Shown in pieces: positions 17,075 to 25,385 of a DNA stretch of 64,000 nucleotides (the first letter of the stretch is position 1; every line of letters starts with the position of its first letter). The stretch comes from UBA1479 sp040216635 (GTDB taxonomy: Bacteria; Pseudomonadota; Alphaproteobacteria; Rhodospirillales; Casp-alpha2). The translations under genes and the position numbers were made by a program. The notes below the pieces were generated by a model. It saw only the letters and a program-made list of their open reading frames with translations, was not told the origin of the DNA and searched no databases. Location of the stretch: contig JAVJOU010000019.1 in the NCBI GenBank assembly GCA_040216635.1, forward strand, positions 48,655 through 112,654, read 5' to 3'.

Positions 17075-18619
17075 ATGAAACTACAATTTGAGCCGCCTTT
17101 GACATTTCAGGACGCCCTTGTTCCCGCCGGAACGGGGCTTGTCGGCTGGGCGGCTCTTGTTCAGGGTCTCGGACTAGAAGCCCCGGTTAGACAGCCAAGC
17201 TGCGTGTCCGGGAGCCACGTTCGCGGAAGTCAGCGCTCGGAGGGTGGTTGGCGCATCTTCGACAAGCGATACGCTCCCGGCAATCGCTTCGAGGATCATC
17301 TGGGTTTCGCCCTGCGCCATGAGCCGATCGATCTTCTGATCCTGAAGCGCGCGTTCGAGGCCGTCCCGCAAGGAGAAATCGAAGCATTCATCAAGTCGGC
17401 TCCGACCGGTACGCTGACGAGGCGGGCCTGGTTTTTTTATGAAGAACTGACCGGCAAGCGCCTTGATATTGAGGACGCGCCATCGGTCGCCGCCGTCGAG
17501 GCGCTCGATCCTAAGACGTATTACACCGGCAGCGCCACGCTTTCCCGACGCCACCGTGTCAGAAACAATCTTCTTGGCTCCCGAGGATTTTGTCCGATCA
17601 TCCGACGGACCGAAAAACTCGAAAAATTCATTGAAGCCGGGTTGGCACAGAAAGCTGCCAAGACCATCGGCCAGACTGGATCGCACCTCATTGCACGCGC
17701 GGCCAGCTTTCTGCTGCTCGCAGACAGCCGCGCCAGTTTCGAGATCGAAGGCGAGCGCCCGCCACGCAATCGGCTTGAGCGATGGGGGCGCGCTGTCTTA
17801 CAGGCGGGCAAGAACAAGCTTAGCTTGGACGAGCTTAACCGTCTTCATGGCGTCTTGATTGAGGACATGCGGTTTATCAAAGCCGGATTGCGCCCCGACG
17901 GCGTATTCCTCGGGGAACGCGACCAAAACGACGATCCCTTACCGGAATTCATTGGCGCGCGTCCGGACGATCTGGATTCACTTATGACCGGCTTACTGAC
18001 CGCTAACGAAAATATGCGGGAAAGCGGCCTCGACGCGGTTTTGCAGGCAACCGCCACGGCATTCGGCTTTGTGTACGTTCACCCCTACCAGGATGGCAAT
18101 GGCCGCGTTCATCGTTGCCTGATCCATCATGTCCTGGCGGAACGGGGTTATACACCACCCGGCATGGTATTCCCGGTCTCATCCGTCATGCAGGACCGGA
18201 TCGAGGATTATAGCCGTACCCTGAAAAGCCACTCTGGGCCTTTGATGGACTTCATCGAATGGCGGCCCACGCCGGAACGAAATGTCGAGGTGCTGAACGA
18301 TACGGCAGACCTGTATCGCTACTTTGACTGTACGGAAGCGGCAGAGTTTCTCTATGCCTGCGTCGAGCGCACGGTTGAGCATGACTTGCCGCAGGAAATC
18401 GATTATCTGCGGCGTCATGACGAGGCACAACGGCGCATTATGGAAACGGTCGAGATGCCCGATCGCCTAGCACAGAACCTCATTATGTTCATGCGTCAAA
18501 ACAACGGCACTATCCCTAAGCGGCGACGGGAAAAGGAGTTCGCCGCCCTGACGGACGATGAAGCTCAAAAGATAGAAGAAATTTACCGCGATGTGTTTGA
18601 GGACGACGGCGAAGCGTAA
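17075..18619 (+). CDS. Fic family protein (self-inhibited adenylyltransferase type)
   Basis: 514 residues from the ATG at 17075, chosen because GAGGG lies upstream and the family-like sequence MKLQFEPPLTF begins there; an ATG at 17036 would extend through the operator sites. The catalytic Fic motif HPYQDGNGRVHR is near residue 336, complete with His and the GNGR anion hole. SFEIEG near 221 fits the (S/T)xxxE(G/N) inhibitory helix that blocks ATP binding in class II Fic proteins, so no separate antitoxin is needed. Fic enzymes transfer AMP or other phosphate groups to target-protein hydroxyls. It is located between the element's left end and the defence cargo, and is followed directly by structured repeat copy 1. 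Confidence 0.88.
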   Translation: MKLQFEPPLTFQDALVPAGTGLVGWAALVQGLGLEAPVRQPSCVSGSHVRGSQRSEGGWRIFDKRYAPGNRFEDHLGFALRHEPIDLLILKRAFEAVPQGEIEAFIKSAPTGTLTRRAWFFYEELTGKRLDIEDAPSVAAVEALDPKTYYTGSATLSRRHRVRNNLLGSRGFCPIIRRTEKLEKFIEAGLAQKAAKTIGQTGSHLIARAASFLLLADSRASFEIEGERPPRNRLERWGRAVLQAGKNKLSLDELNRLHGVLIEDMRFIKAGLRPDGVFLGERDQNDDPLPEFIGARPDDLDSLMTGLLTANENMRESGLDAVLQATATAFGFVYVHPYQDGNGRVHRCLIHHVLAERGYTPPGMVFPVSSVMQDRIEDYSRTLKSHSGPLMDFIEWRPTPERNVEVLNDTADLYRYFDCTEAAEFLYACVERTVEHDLPQEIDYLRRHDEAQRRIMETVEMPDRLAQNLIMFMRQNNGTIPKRRREKEFAALTDDEAQKIEEIYRDVFEDDGEA

Positions 18620-18630
18620 AGCTGAAGACG

Positions 18631-18711
18631 TGAGAGGTCGATACCGAATGGCCGAAACCCGCTCACGGGGTTTGGTTCACAAGAGCCCGATCCTCTTCGA
18701 GGACGCGCACC
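18631..18711 (+). repeat. Structured repeat copy 1 (of four)
   Basis: Shares with the other copies the blocks TGGCCGAAACC, then GGTTYGGTTCAC and AGAGCCCG, separated by hairpins. In this copy the first stem is CCGAAACCCG with CGGGGTTTGG (one G-U and a bulge), and the second is TCCTC-TTC-GAGGA at 18691-18703. Position: just 3' of fic and tail-to-tail with the cyclase-like gene. The G-U pair is only tolerated on the plus strand, suggesting the plus strand is the functional RNA. Possibly related to the radC RNA motif described in proteobacteria. Confidence 0.75.
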
Positions 18712-18744
18712 AAATGCGTCGACCTTAGTACAATTACATTACCA

Positions 18745-19623
18745 CTAAGTCTTTTTCGTAATATCGCCAAGTTGCCTCGCCGGAAACGGCTGGCAAAGCA
18801 TCTCGATCATCTCCTCTGTCCTGTCACAAGCAACCAACTGTGCGTCAAGTAAACGGATGTAGTGATCACCTTTTCGTACAACGGAAGCATCAGATGAATC
18901 GATGTGCCGAGTGACCTCATCTTTCATATTATGTATCCAGCCCCTGACATTGTTAAGTGAAGTACGCTCCTTCTCCGGATCGAATTCGACACCAAAACCT
19001 CCGATCATGAAGCTGTGATTTAGCCTCTCGAATGGGAAGATAGCTGCCAGATCGCCCTCAACTTTCACCATACGTGAAAACATCTCTTTTACGCATTTGT
19101 CCTGCTGCTCTTCTACATAGCGGATGACTTCTTTATCGACTTCTATGAAAGGGGTTCCCCGATCGTCTGCATCTTGGCGGAAGATAGAAACGTTCTTCTC
19201 ACCATCTATCACTTCATTGAGACCGGTCCCGAACTGGTGTTTGTCAGTGTGATGGATGCGTCCGCGCTTGATGTAGCCGCGACACATCATTCCCTTGGTC
19301 AGGAGCTTGAGACAGGCCGTCCAACAATGTGAAACGAGATTTATCAGACCGGATGGTGAAATCTCCGCAGAAACGATGGCGCAATCTGATGCCACCGTAA
19401 TTCGGAAGTCTAGATCATTGCGGATACGTGGGGCTTCGGGACAGATTGTTGGGCCGTACTTCTCGAAATGTTTGCGATCTTCGTCACTACCCAGAGCCGC
19501 GATTACCTCTTCCAGCTCTTGAATTGAGAGGCCCCGGCCCTGATTAGAAGTAGTGACGTGGTGTTTCCAGCCGAGAACATCGAAGAAGACAATGAATTTT
19601 TCCGAGAACTCGGACTCGTCCAT
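18745..19623 (-). CDS. Nucleotidyl-cyclase-like protein of unknown function
   Basis: About 292 residues from the ATG at 19623, preceded by AGGGTGA that overlaps the stop of the upstream gene, so it is translationally coupled. The N-terminal FIVFFDVLGWKHHV, a middle RITVASDCAIVSAE and MMCRGYIKRGRIHH resemble the layout of class III nucleotidyl cyclase domains (first metal Asp in FxDxxG, second in SD, then a Gly/Arg-rich strand). It could be an active or degenerate cyclase; the base-selecting residues cannot be judged by eye. With its partner it may form a signalling or immunity module. I do not know a named family. It is flanked by structured repeats 1 and 2. Confidence 0.6.
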   Translation of the reverse strand: MDESEFSEKFIVFFDVLGWKHHVTTSNQGRGLSIQELEEVIAALGSDEDRKHFEKYGPTICPEAPRIRNDLDFRITVASDCAIVSAEISPSGLINLVSHCWTACLKLLTKGMMCRGYIKRGRIHHTDKHQFGTGLNEVIDGEKNVSIFRQDADDRGTPFIEVDKEVIRYVEEQQDKCVKEMFSRMVKVEGDLAAIFPFERLNHSFMIGGFGVEFDPEKERTSLNNVRGWIHNMKDEVTRHIDSSDASVVRKGDHYIRLLDAQLVACDRTEEMIEMLCQPFPARQLGDITKKT

Positions 19624-19627
19624 GGTA

Positions 19628-20479
19628 TCACCCTGCCTGTGCATGAGCGACGGCAGCTGCCGTTAGAGTGAGTACGAAATGAGCTTCTGCGCGAGAATAG
19701 TCAGGCACCCCACCTTCGCTCGGTCCGTGATGGGCCTGGTGTGTGTAGTGTCGTAGAACAGCCCAAAGAGCCGCCTCGCGTTCACCTTTGGTCATTCCCT
19801 TCCGGTCGGACGCTATGCGCCCCAGCGGTTTGCTAGCCCAGTCTTCACTCTTATACCGATAATGTCCGAGCTCTTGAATGACGGTTCGGCAGGAACCGAT
19901 ACAACTGTGGTAGTCGCCGTTTCGGTATTGATCCTCGGCACGCTGGAGTCCGGCGGCAATGTTCTTCCAACCTTCGGGCATGTCACCGAACGGAAGCGGC
20001 ACCTCCAAGAGCATCACATTTCGTGCACCGGCGTCGCCCAGTTTCTTAATCCACTCGGAACGTGGCACCGTGATGCGCCACGTATCTTGAACAGCCTGAT
20101 CACCGTACTCACCGATGCCAGTTCCCAGTGCCAATAACTCGAAGGTCAAATCCCCCGTGCTCCGGAGTGTTTCGATTGCGGCGATTTGACTTGGCTGGAG
20201 AGTGAGGTGGAGGCTAGGCGTCATCGCTGATCCGCTGGCTTTGCAGGCAATTTCAAATGGACCTTCAGGGCGGGCGAAGCCGAGGTTCTCCGTTCCACCC
20301 GAACTCGGCTTTAAGGTGATCCGCGCACCTGTAATAGATGCTTTTCGCAAGGCTTCTTCATCGGCATGTATAGTTACATAAAGGCCAAAAATCAGCTCAA
20401 AGCAGCCAACCAGCGGACGCAAGGTCACACCCTGAATCGTAGTATCCGCAATATTTCGGCTTCCAACAGTAAGTCCCAT
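19628..20479 (-). CDS. HEPN-like C-terminal domain protein paired with the cyclase-like gene
   Basis: About 283 residues if started at the ATG at 20479; a TTG at 20515 would add 12. The N-terminal 150 residues are beta-rich, with no motif I recognise. The C-terminal third is helical: NGDYHSCIGSCRTVIQELG, then WAVLRHYTHQAHHGPS, which contains Arg followed by His residues at spacings compatible with the HEPN ribonuclease motif Rx4-6H. HEPN proteins are frequent RNA-cutting effectors in defence. The gene is directly upstream of the cyclase-like gene with coupled stop and start, and downstream of structured repeat 2. The HEPN call is tentative. Confidence 0.55.
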   Translation of the reverse strand: MGLTVGSRNIADTTIQGVTLRPLVGCFELIFGLYVTIHADEEALRKASITGARITLKPSSGGTENLGFARPEGPFEIACKASGSAMTPSLHLTLQPSQIAAIETLRSTGDLTFELLALGTGIGEYGDQAVQDTWRITVPRSEWIKKLGDAGARNVMLLEVPLPFGDMPEGWKNIAAGLQRAEDQYRNGDYHSCIGSCRTVIQELGHYRYKSEDWASKPLGRIASDRKGMTKGEREAALWAVLRHYTHQAHHGPSEGGVPDYSRAEAHFVLTLTAAAVAHAQAG

Positions 20480-20572
20480 ATAAATCTCGGTAGCTCTACT
20501 TGCCTTTAGCTTCAAGATAAACCCACGTTCTAACGCGATTTTTCTGTGTACGAAACTTTGTCGTCGCGCTTC

Positions 20573-20656
20573 GCACGAGGGATCGAAGCCAACTGGCCGA
20601 AACCCTCAATTCGGGTTCGGTTCACGAGAGCCCGGTCCGTATTTACGGACGCGCCC
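20573..20656 (+). repeat. Structured repeat copy 2 (of four)
   Basis: Conserved blocks GAGGGATCGAAGCC, TGGCCGAAACC, GGTTCGGTTCACGAGAGCCCG and GACGCGCC are all present. The second hairpin is GTCCGTA-TT-TACGGAC at 20635-20650, a 7-base-pair perfect stem of different sequence from the other copies. It separates the DUF2779 gene (stop at 20663) from the HEPN-like/cyclase-like pair, so it lies between two minus-strand gene modules but reads in the plus direction like the others. Confidence 0.78.
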
Positions 20657-20662
20657 TTCTTC

Positions 20663-22084
20663 TTACGCTTGCTCGATAAGTGCGGCCAAAAATCTATAAA
20701 TTTCGACCATCGCAAACGTGTCCCGCTCGCAATAACTCAAGAGTGATTGAGCTATCTGATCTGCATCATCGGCGTCTGCATTGATGAGACGCTCCCATGC
20801 TTCCATCGCAAGCGAGCCGTCCTGCACATCAAGGTCTTTATAATTCAGCTCCGGACAAACGACCGGTAGCACCTTCTTGATCGATGTCGAGCCGTCAAAG
20901 CGGGCATCGACATAGGCCGTCTTGAACAGGTCTTCCAGATCGACCATCCGGTCGCTGATGTCTTTTAGGAAAGCGGCTTTGTCCGGAAACCATTTCCCCA
21001 TCTCCCTATTTTGGGTCTTCTCGAAGGATGCGTGCCATGAAATGACGCTCCCTTCCGGCCCAAAATCCTCCTCCATCTTTGCAATCAGACGATCGGGCAG
21101 CCGGGCTTCACGTTCGAGATACTCGCAGTGTGACAAGGTGCCGTCTGCATCCAGAATGTGAAGAGAATACTGAACCGGGAAATGCTTATGGGGGCTCGCT
21201 CTATCAACGAGCGGGACTGCAGAGGCATATGTTTCGTAATCAAAGAAATAGAGCGGGAAGGATAGCGCCTCGAAGAAGGCGCGGATTTGACCAAGACCGA
21301 TAACCGGCTCGCCGGATTGTGCGGTACGTAGGACAACATCCTGATTTGCAGAAAGCTCGTAACCGGCTGGAACCTCGTTCAGATCAAAAATCCCGTTGAT
21401 CACGAGCTCGGAGCGTTTTTTCGCGCTTAGACGCGGCAGGCTGTAAATCGAGGGGGCCGGAATACCGGGATTAAAAATGCCGAAAGTATCGCAGTGGTTG
21501 GCACGCGATTTATGCAGGCAGGAACACCCATTTTCATCGAGCGCCTCATCGCGAAGCAGCGTAAGCGCCGCGTCCATCTCGTCTGCGGTCTCAGCCTCTA
21601 AGTCTCGGGCGGCTTCGGTTACGTCCTCGAAGACGAGAAGTGAGGCTGGATCAACGTCCCCCTCGCGGACATACGACCCGTTTAGATGGACAAGATAAAG
21701 GCGATCAATCCGCTGACCGGATCGCTCGGCACATATCTTCTGGAAGCAGGCATCTTTAATGTGATTATGGGCAGTATCGGTCTTCACGCTGGTCGATGAC
21801 TTGATCTCGAAAAGCGCAACCTCGCCACTATCCAGCCGCTCTACAGCGTCAGCCCGTGCATAGAGACCATCTTCAGTCTCGAAAACGGTCTGAAAATCTG
21901 CCTCGCGCTCTTGATCCGCAAAATACTGACGGACGTACCGCTCGACCTCATAACCCTCTCGCGTCAGCTTTTGCAGGAAAACGGAAAATTCCCCATGCGG
22001 ATATCGATCCGGCTCGTGCTTCAACCACCAAAGTGACTTCGGACAATTGAGATACTGAATGAAGTCCGTTTTTGTTAACTGCAT
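20663..22084 (-). CDS. DUF2779 domain protein with N-terminal PD-(D/E)XK-like nuclease region
   Basis: 473 residues. The N-terminus (LTKTDFIQYLNCPKSLWWLKH) and ARADAVERLDSGEVALFEIKSS near 75-97 look like a PD-(D/E)XK nuclease of the Cas4/RecB type, with Asp, then ExK. CSCLHKSRANHC in the middle contributes Cys residues. The C-terminal part is DUF2779, with FFDYETYASAVPLVD near 285 (an RNase H-like DxE start) and CERDTFAMVEIYRFL near the end. This suggests a nucleic-acid-processing enzyme with two nuclease-like folds. It is the last gene of the HTH-hsdMSR-SIR2-HerA operon, 9 bases after the KTSC gene. Confidence 0.85.
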   Translation of the reverse strand: MQLTKTDFIQYLNCPKSLWWLKHEPDRYPHGEFSVFLQKLTREGYEVERYVRQYFADQEREADFQTVFETEDGLYARADAVERLDSGEVALFEIKSSTSVKTDTAHNHIKDACFQKICAERSGQRIDRLYLVHLNGSYVREGDVDPASLLVFEDVTEAARDLEAETADEMDAALTLLRDEALDENGCSCLHKSRANHCDTFGIFNPGIPAPSIYSLPRLSAKKRSELVINGIFDLNEVPAGYELSANQDVVLRTAQSGEPVIGLGQIRAFFEALSFPLYFFDYETYASAVPLVDRASPHKHFPVQYSLHILDADGTLSHCEYLEREARLPDRLIAKMEEDFGPEGSVISWHASFEKTQNREMGKWFPDKAAFLKDISDRMVDLEDLFKTAYVDARFDGSTSIKKVLPVVCPELNYKDLDVQDGSLAMEAWERLINADADDADQIAQSLLSYCERDTFAMVEIYRFLAALIEQA

Positions 22085-22093
22085 ATTGCGTCT

Positions 22094-22306
22094 CTACCCC
22101 ACTCTTGAGTATCCGTATGCATTCTTGATGTATGTATTCAGGAATCGACCTTTCGACCCGGCCTGCATGAGCTGATCGTGTACATTTTGGGGGATCCCAT
22201 AATACTGGTAGATCGTCCCATTGAGGAATTCGACCTCTAAGGTCTGAGATGGCTCATCGTACCCGATGGACGCTATATTTGAGGATGCTACCGAATATCT
22301 CTCCAT
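22094..22306 (-). CDS. KTSC domain small protein
   Basis: A 70-residue KTSC-domain protein. Visible family features are SSNIASIGYDEPSQTLEVEF, the aromatic YQYYGIPQNVHDQLM and GRFLNTYIKNAYGYSRV. KTSC domains are about 60 residues long and occur alone or fused to phage and DNA-processing proteins; the name reflects their links to lysyl-tRNA synthetase-like folds and single-strand contexts, but function is unproven. AGGAGA precedes the ATG with good spacing. It lies between herA and the DUF2779 gene in one operon, so it may be an accessory to the HerA/SIR2 unit. Confidence 0.8.
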   Translation of the reverse strand: MERYSVASSNIASIGYDEPSQTLEVEFLNGTIYQYYGIPQNVHDQLMQAGSKGRFLNTYIKNAYGYSRVG

Positions 22307-22315
22307 TATAATCTC

Positions 22316-24151
22316 CTAACCGTCCTCGGACTCGTCGGTGACCGCCTGTCGCTGAATTTGAATGGCGTTTGCTGTGGCGCGCGGTCGTTGAGCGCGCCAC
22401 GATGCAATAACCCGGTCATACCCTTCTTCGCGGCGAGGGATCGACCAACGTGCACTCACCTTAGGATCACTGCTCTTTGGTCGATGTTGTTCTTGTGGAA
22501 GGGAAATACGGCAACGCATCGGTAACTTCGCAGCTTCGCCCATCACGATGGCCTCGCCCGTTCTCAGGACAGGCAGGACTTCCAACAAACTCATCAGGCC
22601 ATCCGGAAGCGTGCCTTGTACCCTTGCTCGATCCTGCGGGTTGGATAGCCGGAGGGCGAAATAAGTCCCACATTGCGATAAGATCGTTTCATCTACTTCT
22701 GATGGTCGCTGGCTGATGACCATCGCGCCGACACCATATTTTCTTCCTTCTTTTGCAATCTTTTGGACAGTTTGCGAGGCCAGCCCTTTCGCATCGCCAG
22801 ATAGGTATCGATGTGCTTCTTCCATCACGACCAATAAGGGGCGCTCTACTCCGCCTTCTGACTTCTCACGGCTCCAGAAGATAGACTCGTAGACCACTTT
22901 GAGAATTGAGCCGACCAATCGCTCTAGGACCAGGCTCGGCACGCCTGAAAGATCAAGGATGGTGATCGGTTTAGGACCACCAATCCAGCCAGCAAGTAGG
23001 TCGTCGAGGTCTCTGTTTATCGTACCATCCAGCGCGGGCTCCCAGTCGCCGGGATGAAGCAGAAAGTTGTATCGGCGATCTAAAAGTAATGATCTTAGTT
23101 GATTGAGCTGACGCCTTATACCGATAGCTTGTTGGTTTAAGAACGGCCCCTGAGCACCCATCGCATGCGGTCTGTAGGTTGGTGCGATGAGCTGATCAGG
23201 GTTTCCTGCATTCTGACGAGTAGATTGATCTCGGTTCGGCCCCTCGAAGGTCGAAATCTCGAAATCAATCAAATCGTACCAGAGTTGCTTGAGGCTAAAA
23301 GGTAGAGGTGTATCGACGGTAATCGAACTTTCAAGGACGCCCGGGAAATTCTGTGCCGTATGAGCAGCCACTTTGAGCTGAAAGATCTTATCCGTGAACG
23401 CAGTTTCCCTGGGACCGTCCACACCCCCCGTAAGAAAACCGAGCAGGTCAGAAGCATCCAGTGCCCAATAGGGCATCAGTAGTTCCTGTTCCCCAGGCTG
23501 CGGATCGACGGAAAAGACATTCGCAATATCAGACAATGCTGCCGAATATTCACCGTGAATATCGAGCATCAGAATACGGGCGCTAGGATAATCCCCCAGC
23601 CCCTCGGTGGAACTCGCAATTGACCGTAAGAGGCTGGCAATCGTAGTGGATTTCCCGGAACCAGTTGAGCCGAGTATGGCGCTATGGCGGGTGACAAGCT
23701 CATTCAGTGATATTTTGGCGGGAATGCTCTCCGCGCTGGATAGTGAACCTATGACAATCTGACCATGGTCACTAGCGCCGTAGATTTTAGCTAGACCGCT
23801 CTCCGTTGTGATGTGAACGCTGTCGCCGACATTGGGATACTGACTAATGCCGCGCTCGAATACGCCACTAACTGCCTCACCGACGAGCTGCACTTCCATC
23901 CAGCGCCCGGTATCTAGCTCAGATAACGCACCTGTCTTTGGAGCGGCGTTGGCGCCAACGCCCGAAACAACGCCATAAAGGTCCTGATATCCTTGCGGAA
24001 TTCTAACGAAACTACCGACTTGTCCAATGCGATAAGCACGTCCTTCGATCATCGACAGGCCTGACGCTACTGATTGTGCGAGATGAACGCTAACGGCAGA
24101 CCCTGATACTGATGCCACACTACCTAGAAATGTAGGGTCTCGGCTAAGCAT
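22316..24151 (-). CDS. HerA-like ATPase/helicase, partner of SIR2
   Basis: About 611 residues. The ATG at 24151 overlaps the SIR2 stop and has GGTGAT upstream; a GTG at 24163 is an alternative. It is a HerA/FtsK-type hexameric ATPase: an N-terminal HAS-barrel-like region, Walker A ILGSTGSGKST near residue 160, Walker B PLLVVMEEAH near 450 and the AMVISQRPSEVDETILSQCG sensor region. HerA works as a DNA translocase. Paired with SIR2 it matches the SIR2-HerA anti-phage system, in which the complex depletes NAD+ or cuts nucleic acid upon infection. Here it is downstream of a type I R-M operon, an unusual context. Confidence 0.92.
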   Translation of the reverse strand: MLSRDPTFLGSVASVSGSAVSVHLAQSVASGLSMIEGRAYRIGQVGSFVRIPQGYQDLYGVVSGVGANAAPKTGALSELDTGRWMEVQLVGEAVSGVFERGISQYPNVGDSVHITTESGLAKIYGASDHGQIVIGSLSSAESIPAKISLNELVTRHSAILGSTGSGKSTTIASLLRSIASSTEGLGDYPSARILMLDIHGEYSAALSDIANVFSVDPQPGEQELLMPYWALDASDLLGFLTGGVDGPRETAFTDKIFQLKVAAHTAQNFPGVLESSITVDTPLPFSLKQLWYDLIDFEISTFEGPNRDQSTRQNAGNPDQLIAPTYRPHAMGAQGPFLNQQAIGIRRQLNQLRSLLLDRRYNFLLHPGDWEPALDGTINRDLDDLLAGWIGGPKPITILDLSGVPSLVLERLVGSILKVVYESIFWSREKSEGGVERPLLVVMEEAHRYLSGDAKGLASQTVQKIAKEGRKYGVGAMVISQRPSEVDETILSQCGTYFALRLSNPQDRARVQGTLPDGLMSLLEVLPVLRTGEAIVMGEAAKLPMRCRISLPQEQHRPKSSDPKVSARWSIPRREEGYDRVIASWRAQRPRATANAIQIQRQAVTDESEDG

Positions 24152-25385
24152 GATCGGTATCACCTGCGGGCGCTTCGTCGTCTACCTCACTAGCGGCGCT
24201 AGCCTTGTCGGGGCCATGAAATATGTCGTCTGCTTGGGCAAGCGCAAAGAACCTCGCTAGCCTTGAAAAATCACCGAGGACGAAATGGCTTTCGCCATTA
24301 TCCTTCGTTTCCCAAAAAGTGCGCCGAATACTCTTCCATTCTTCGGTCGGAGGCTCACCAGGGCTCCACCTACCCTTCACCCCGAAAATTACAGCGCCGT
24401 CTCGCGCGTAGACACTCAGATTCGGACGGCGCAAAGCGAGCTTCACCGCCAGTTGCTCTTCCTCAAGCCCTTTGAACTGAAATGCAAGAATTGCAGTGTG
24501 GGTGTTGGTACTAAGCGCTTCATCGAAAACCGCGCAGATATGAGCGTCAAAGAATGAAAACCCTGAGCAAATCAGAATGCTATCGGGTGTTGTGAGAAAA
24601 TCACGTAGCCGTTCGAAAAGTGCGGAATATGGCTGCCGCGCGATCTGATCATATTTTAGATGATCGGGATAAATGAGTTCAGTGGCCTCTCGACTCCCTG
24701 TCCTGATAATGGCGTCAGGCTTTACTTCCCACCCTAGCGAGCCATGTATCTTCCACATGCGGGACCACCGCGCGGGTAGTGTGTCATCGGTTATACTTGT
24801 CGGATCAAAGAACGGCTTGTGCGCACCCGTAAAGCCGTCGAAATAAGGCAACCGGCCACGCTCGAATGCCTCCTCCAAAAGCAAGTCGTAATTAGGCGTA
24901 AATATCTCGATGGGATAATCGCGATGTGTTCCGCCGATCCATGAAACGAGCTCGGTAAATGCGTTTGGCTCCTCCGGGAGAGGCGTGGCCACGATTGCAC
25001 CAATCTTGTCACAAATGCGTTGCGCGAGTTGTTCATAGGCTTGCCCGTTCAAGCTATGTACTTCAGCTGTACCGATTGCTTGGGATAAACGTCTAACGCG
25101 GGTCAGGATCGTCTCAATATTCGGATTTTCTCCCAACTCCGGCAGTATCAGGTCGATTACGGCACGGTCTTGGGCCTCCAGGTCATCGAGTACCATCTGT
25201 GTAAGTCGAGCAACATCAGGAATAAGTGGTGAGCCTGCCGCATCCAACTTGCCTTCGGCATTCACGCGTACGGAGACCGGAGCCCCGGCGCCCAAGAGAA
25301 GTCCGATACGTTTTTTCCCTTGCGAAAGAATTTGACGCAAATCGACCATAAATCGGTCTGGATTGTGTAGGGTTGTGTCGGTCAT
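24144..25385 (-). CDS. SIR2-family NADase-like protein, partner of HerA
   Basis: A 413-residue SIR2-like protein. The NAD-binding glycine motif LLLGAGAP is at residues 29-36. NYDLLLEEAF at 165-174 matches the conserved Asn-Tyr-Asp of the active site, and HGSLGW at 214-219 carries the putative catalytic His. In defence SIR2 proteins this domain hydrolyses NAD+ rather than deacetylating proteins. Its ATG overlaps the hsdR stop by ATGA (25382-25385) and it overlaps herA at its end, so it is embedded in the restriction-modification operon. The C-terminus is acidic and of no recognised fold. Confidence 0.9.
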   Translation of the reverse strand: MTDTTLHNPDRFMVDLRQILSQGKKRIGLLLGAGAPVSVRVNAEGKLDAAGSPLIPDVARLTQMVLDDLEAQDRAVIDLILPELGENPNIETILTRVRRLSQAIGTAEVHSLNGQAYEQLAQRICDKIGAIVATPLPEEPNAFTELVSWIGGTHRDYPIEIFTPNYDLLLEEAFERGRLPYFDGFTGAHKPFFDPTSITDDTLPARWSRMWKIHGSLGWEVKPDAIIRTGSREATELIYPDHLKYDQIARQPYSALFERLRDFLTTPDSILICSGFSFFDAHICAVFDEALSTNTHTAILAFQFKGLEEEQLAVKLALRRPNLSVYARDGAVIFGVKGRWSPGEPPTEEWKSIRRTFWETKDNGESHFVLGDFSRLARFFALAQADDIFHGPDKASAASEVDDEAPAGDTDHA

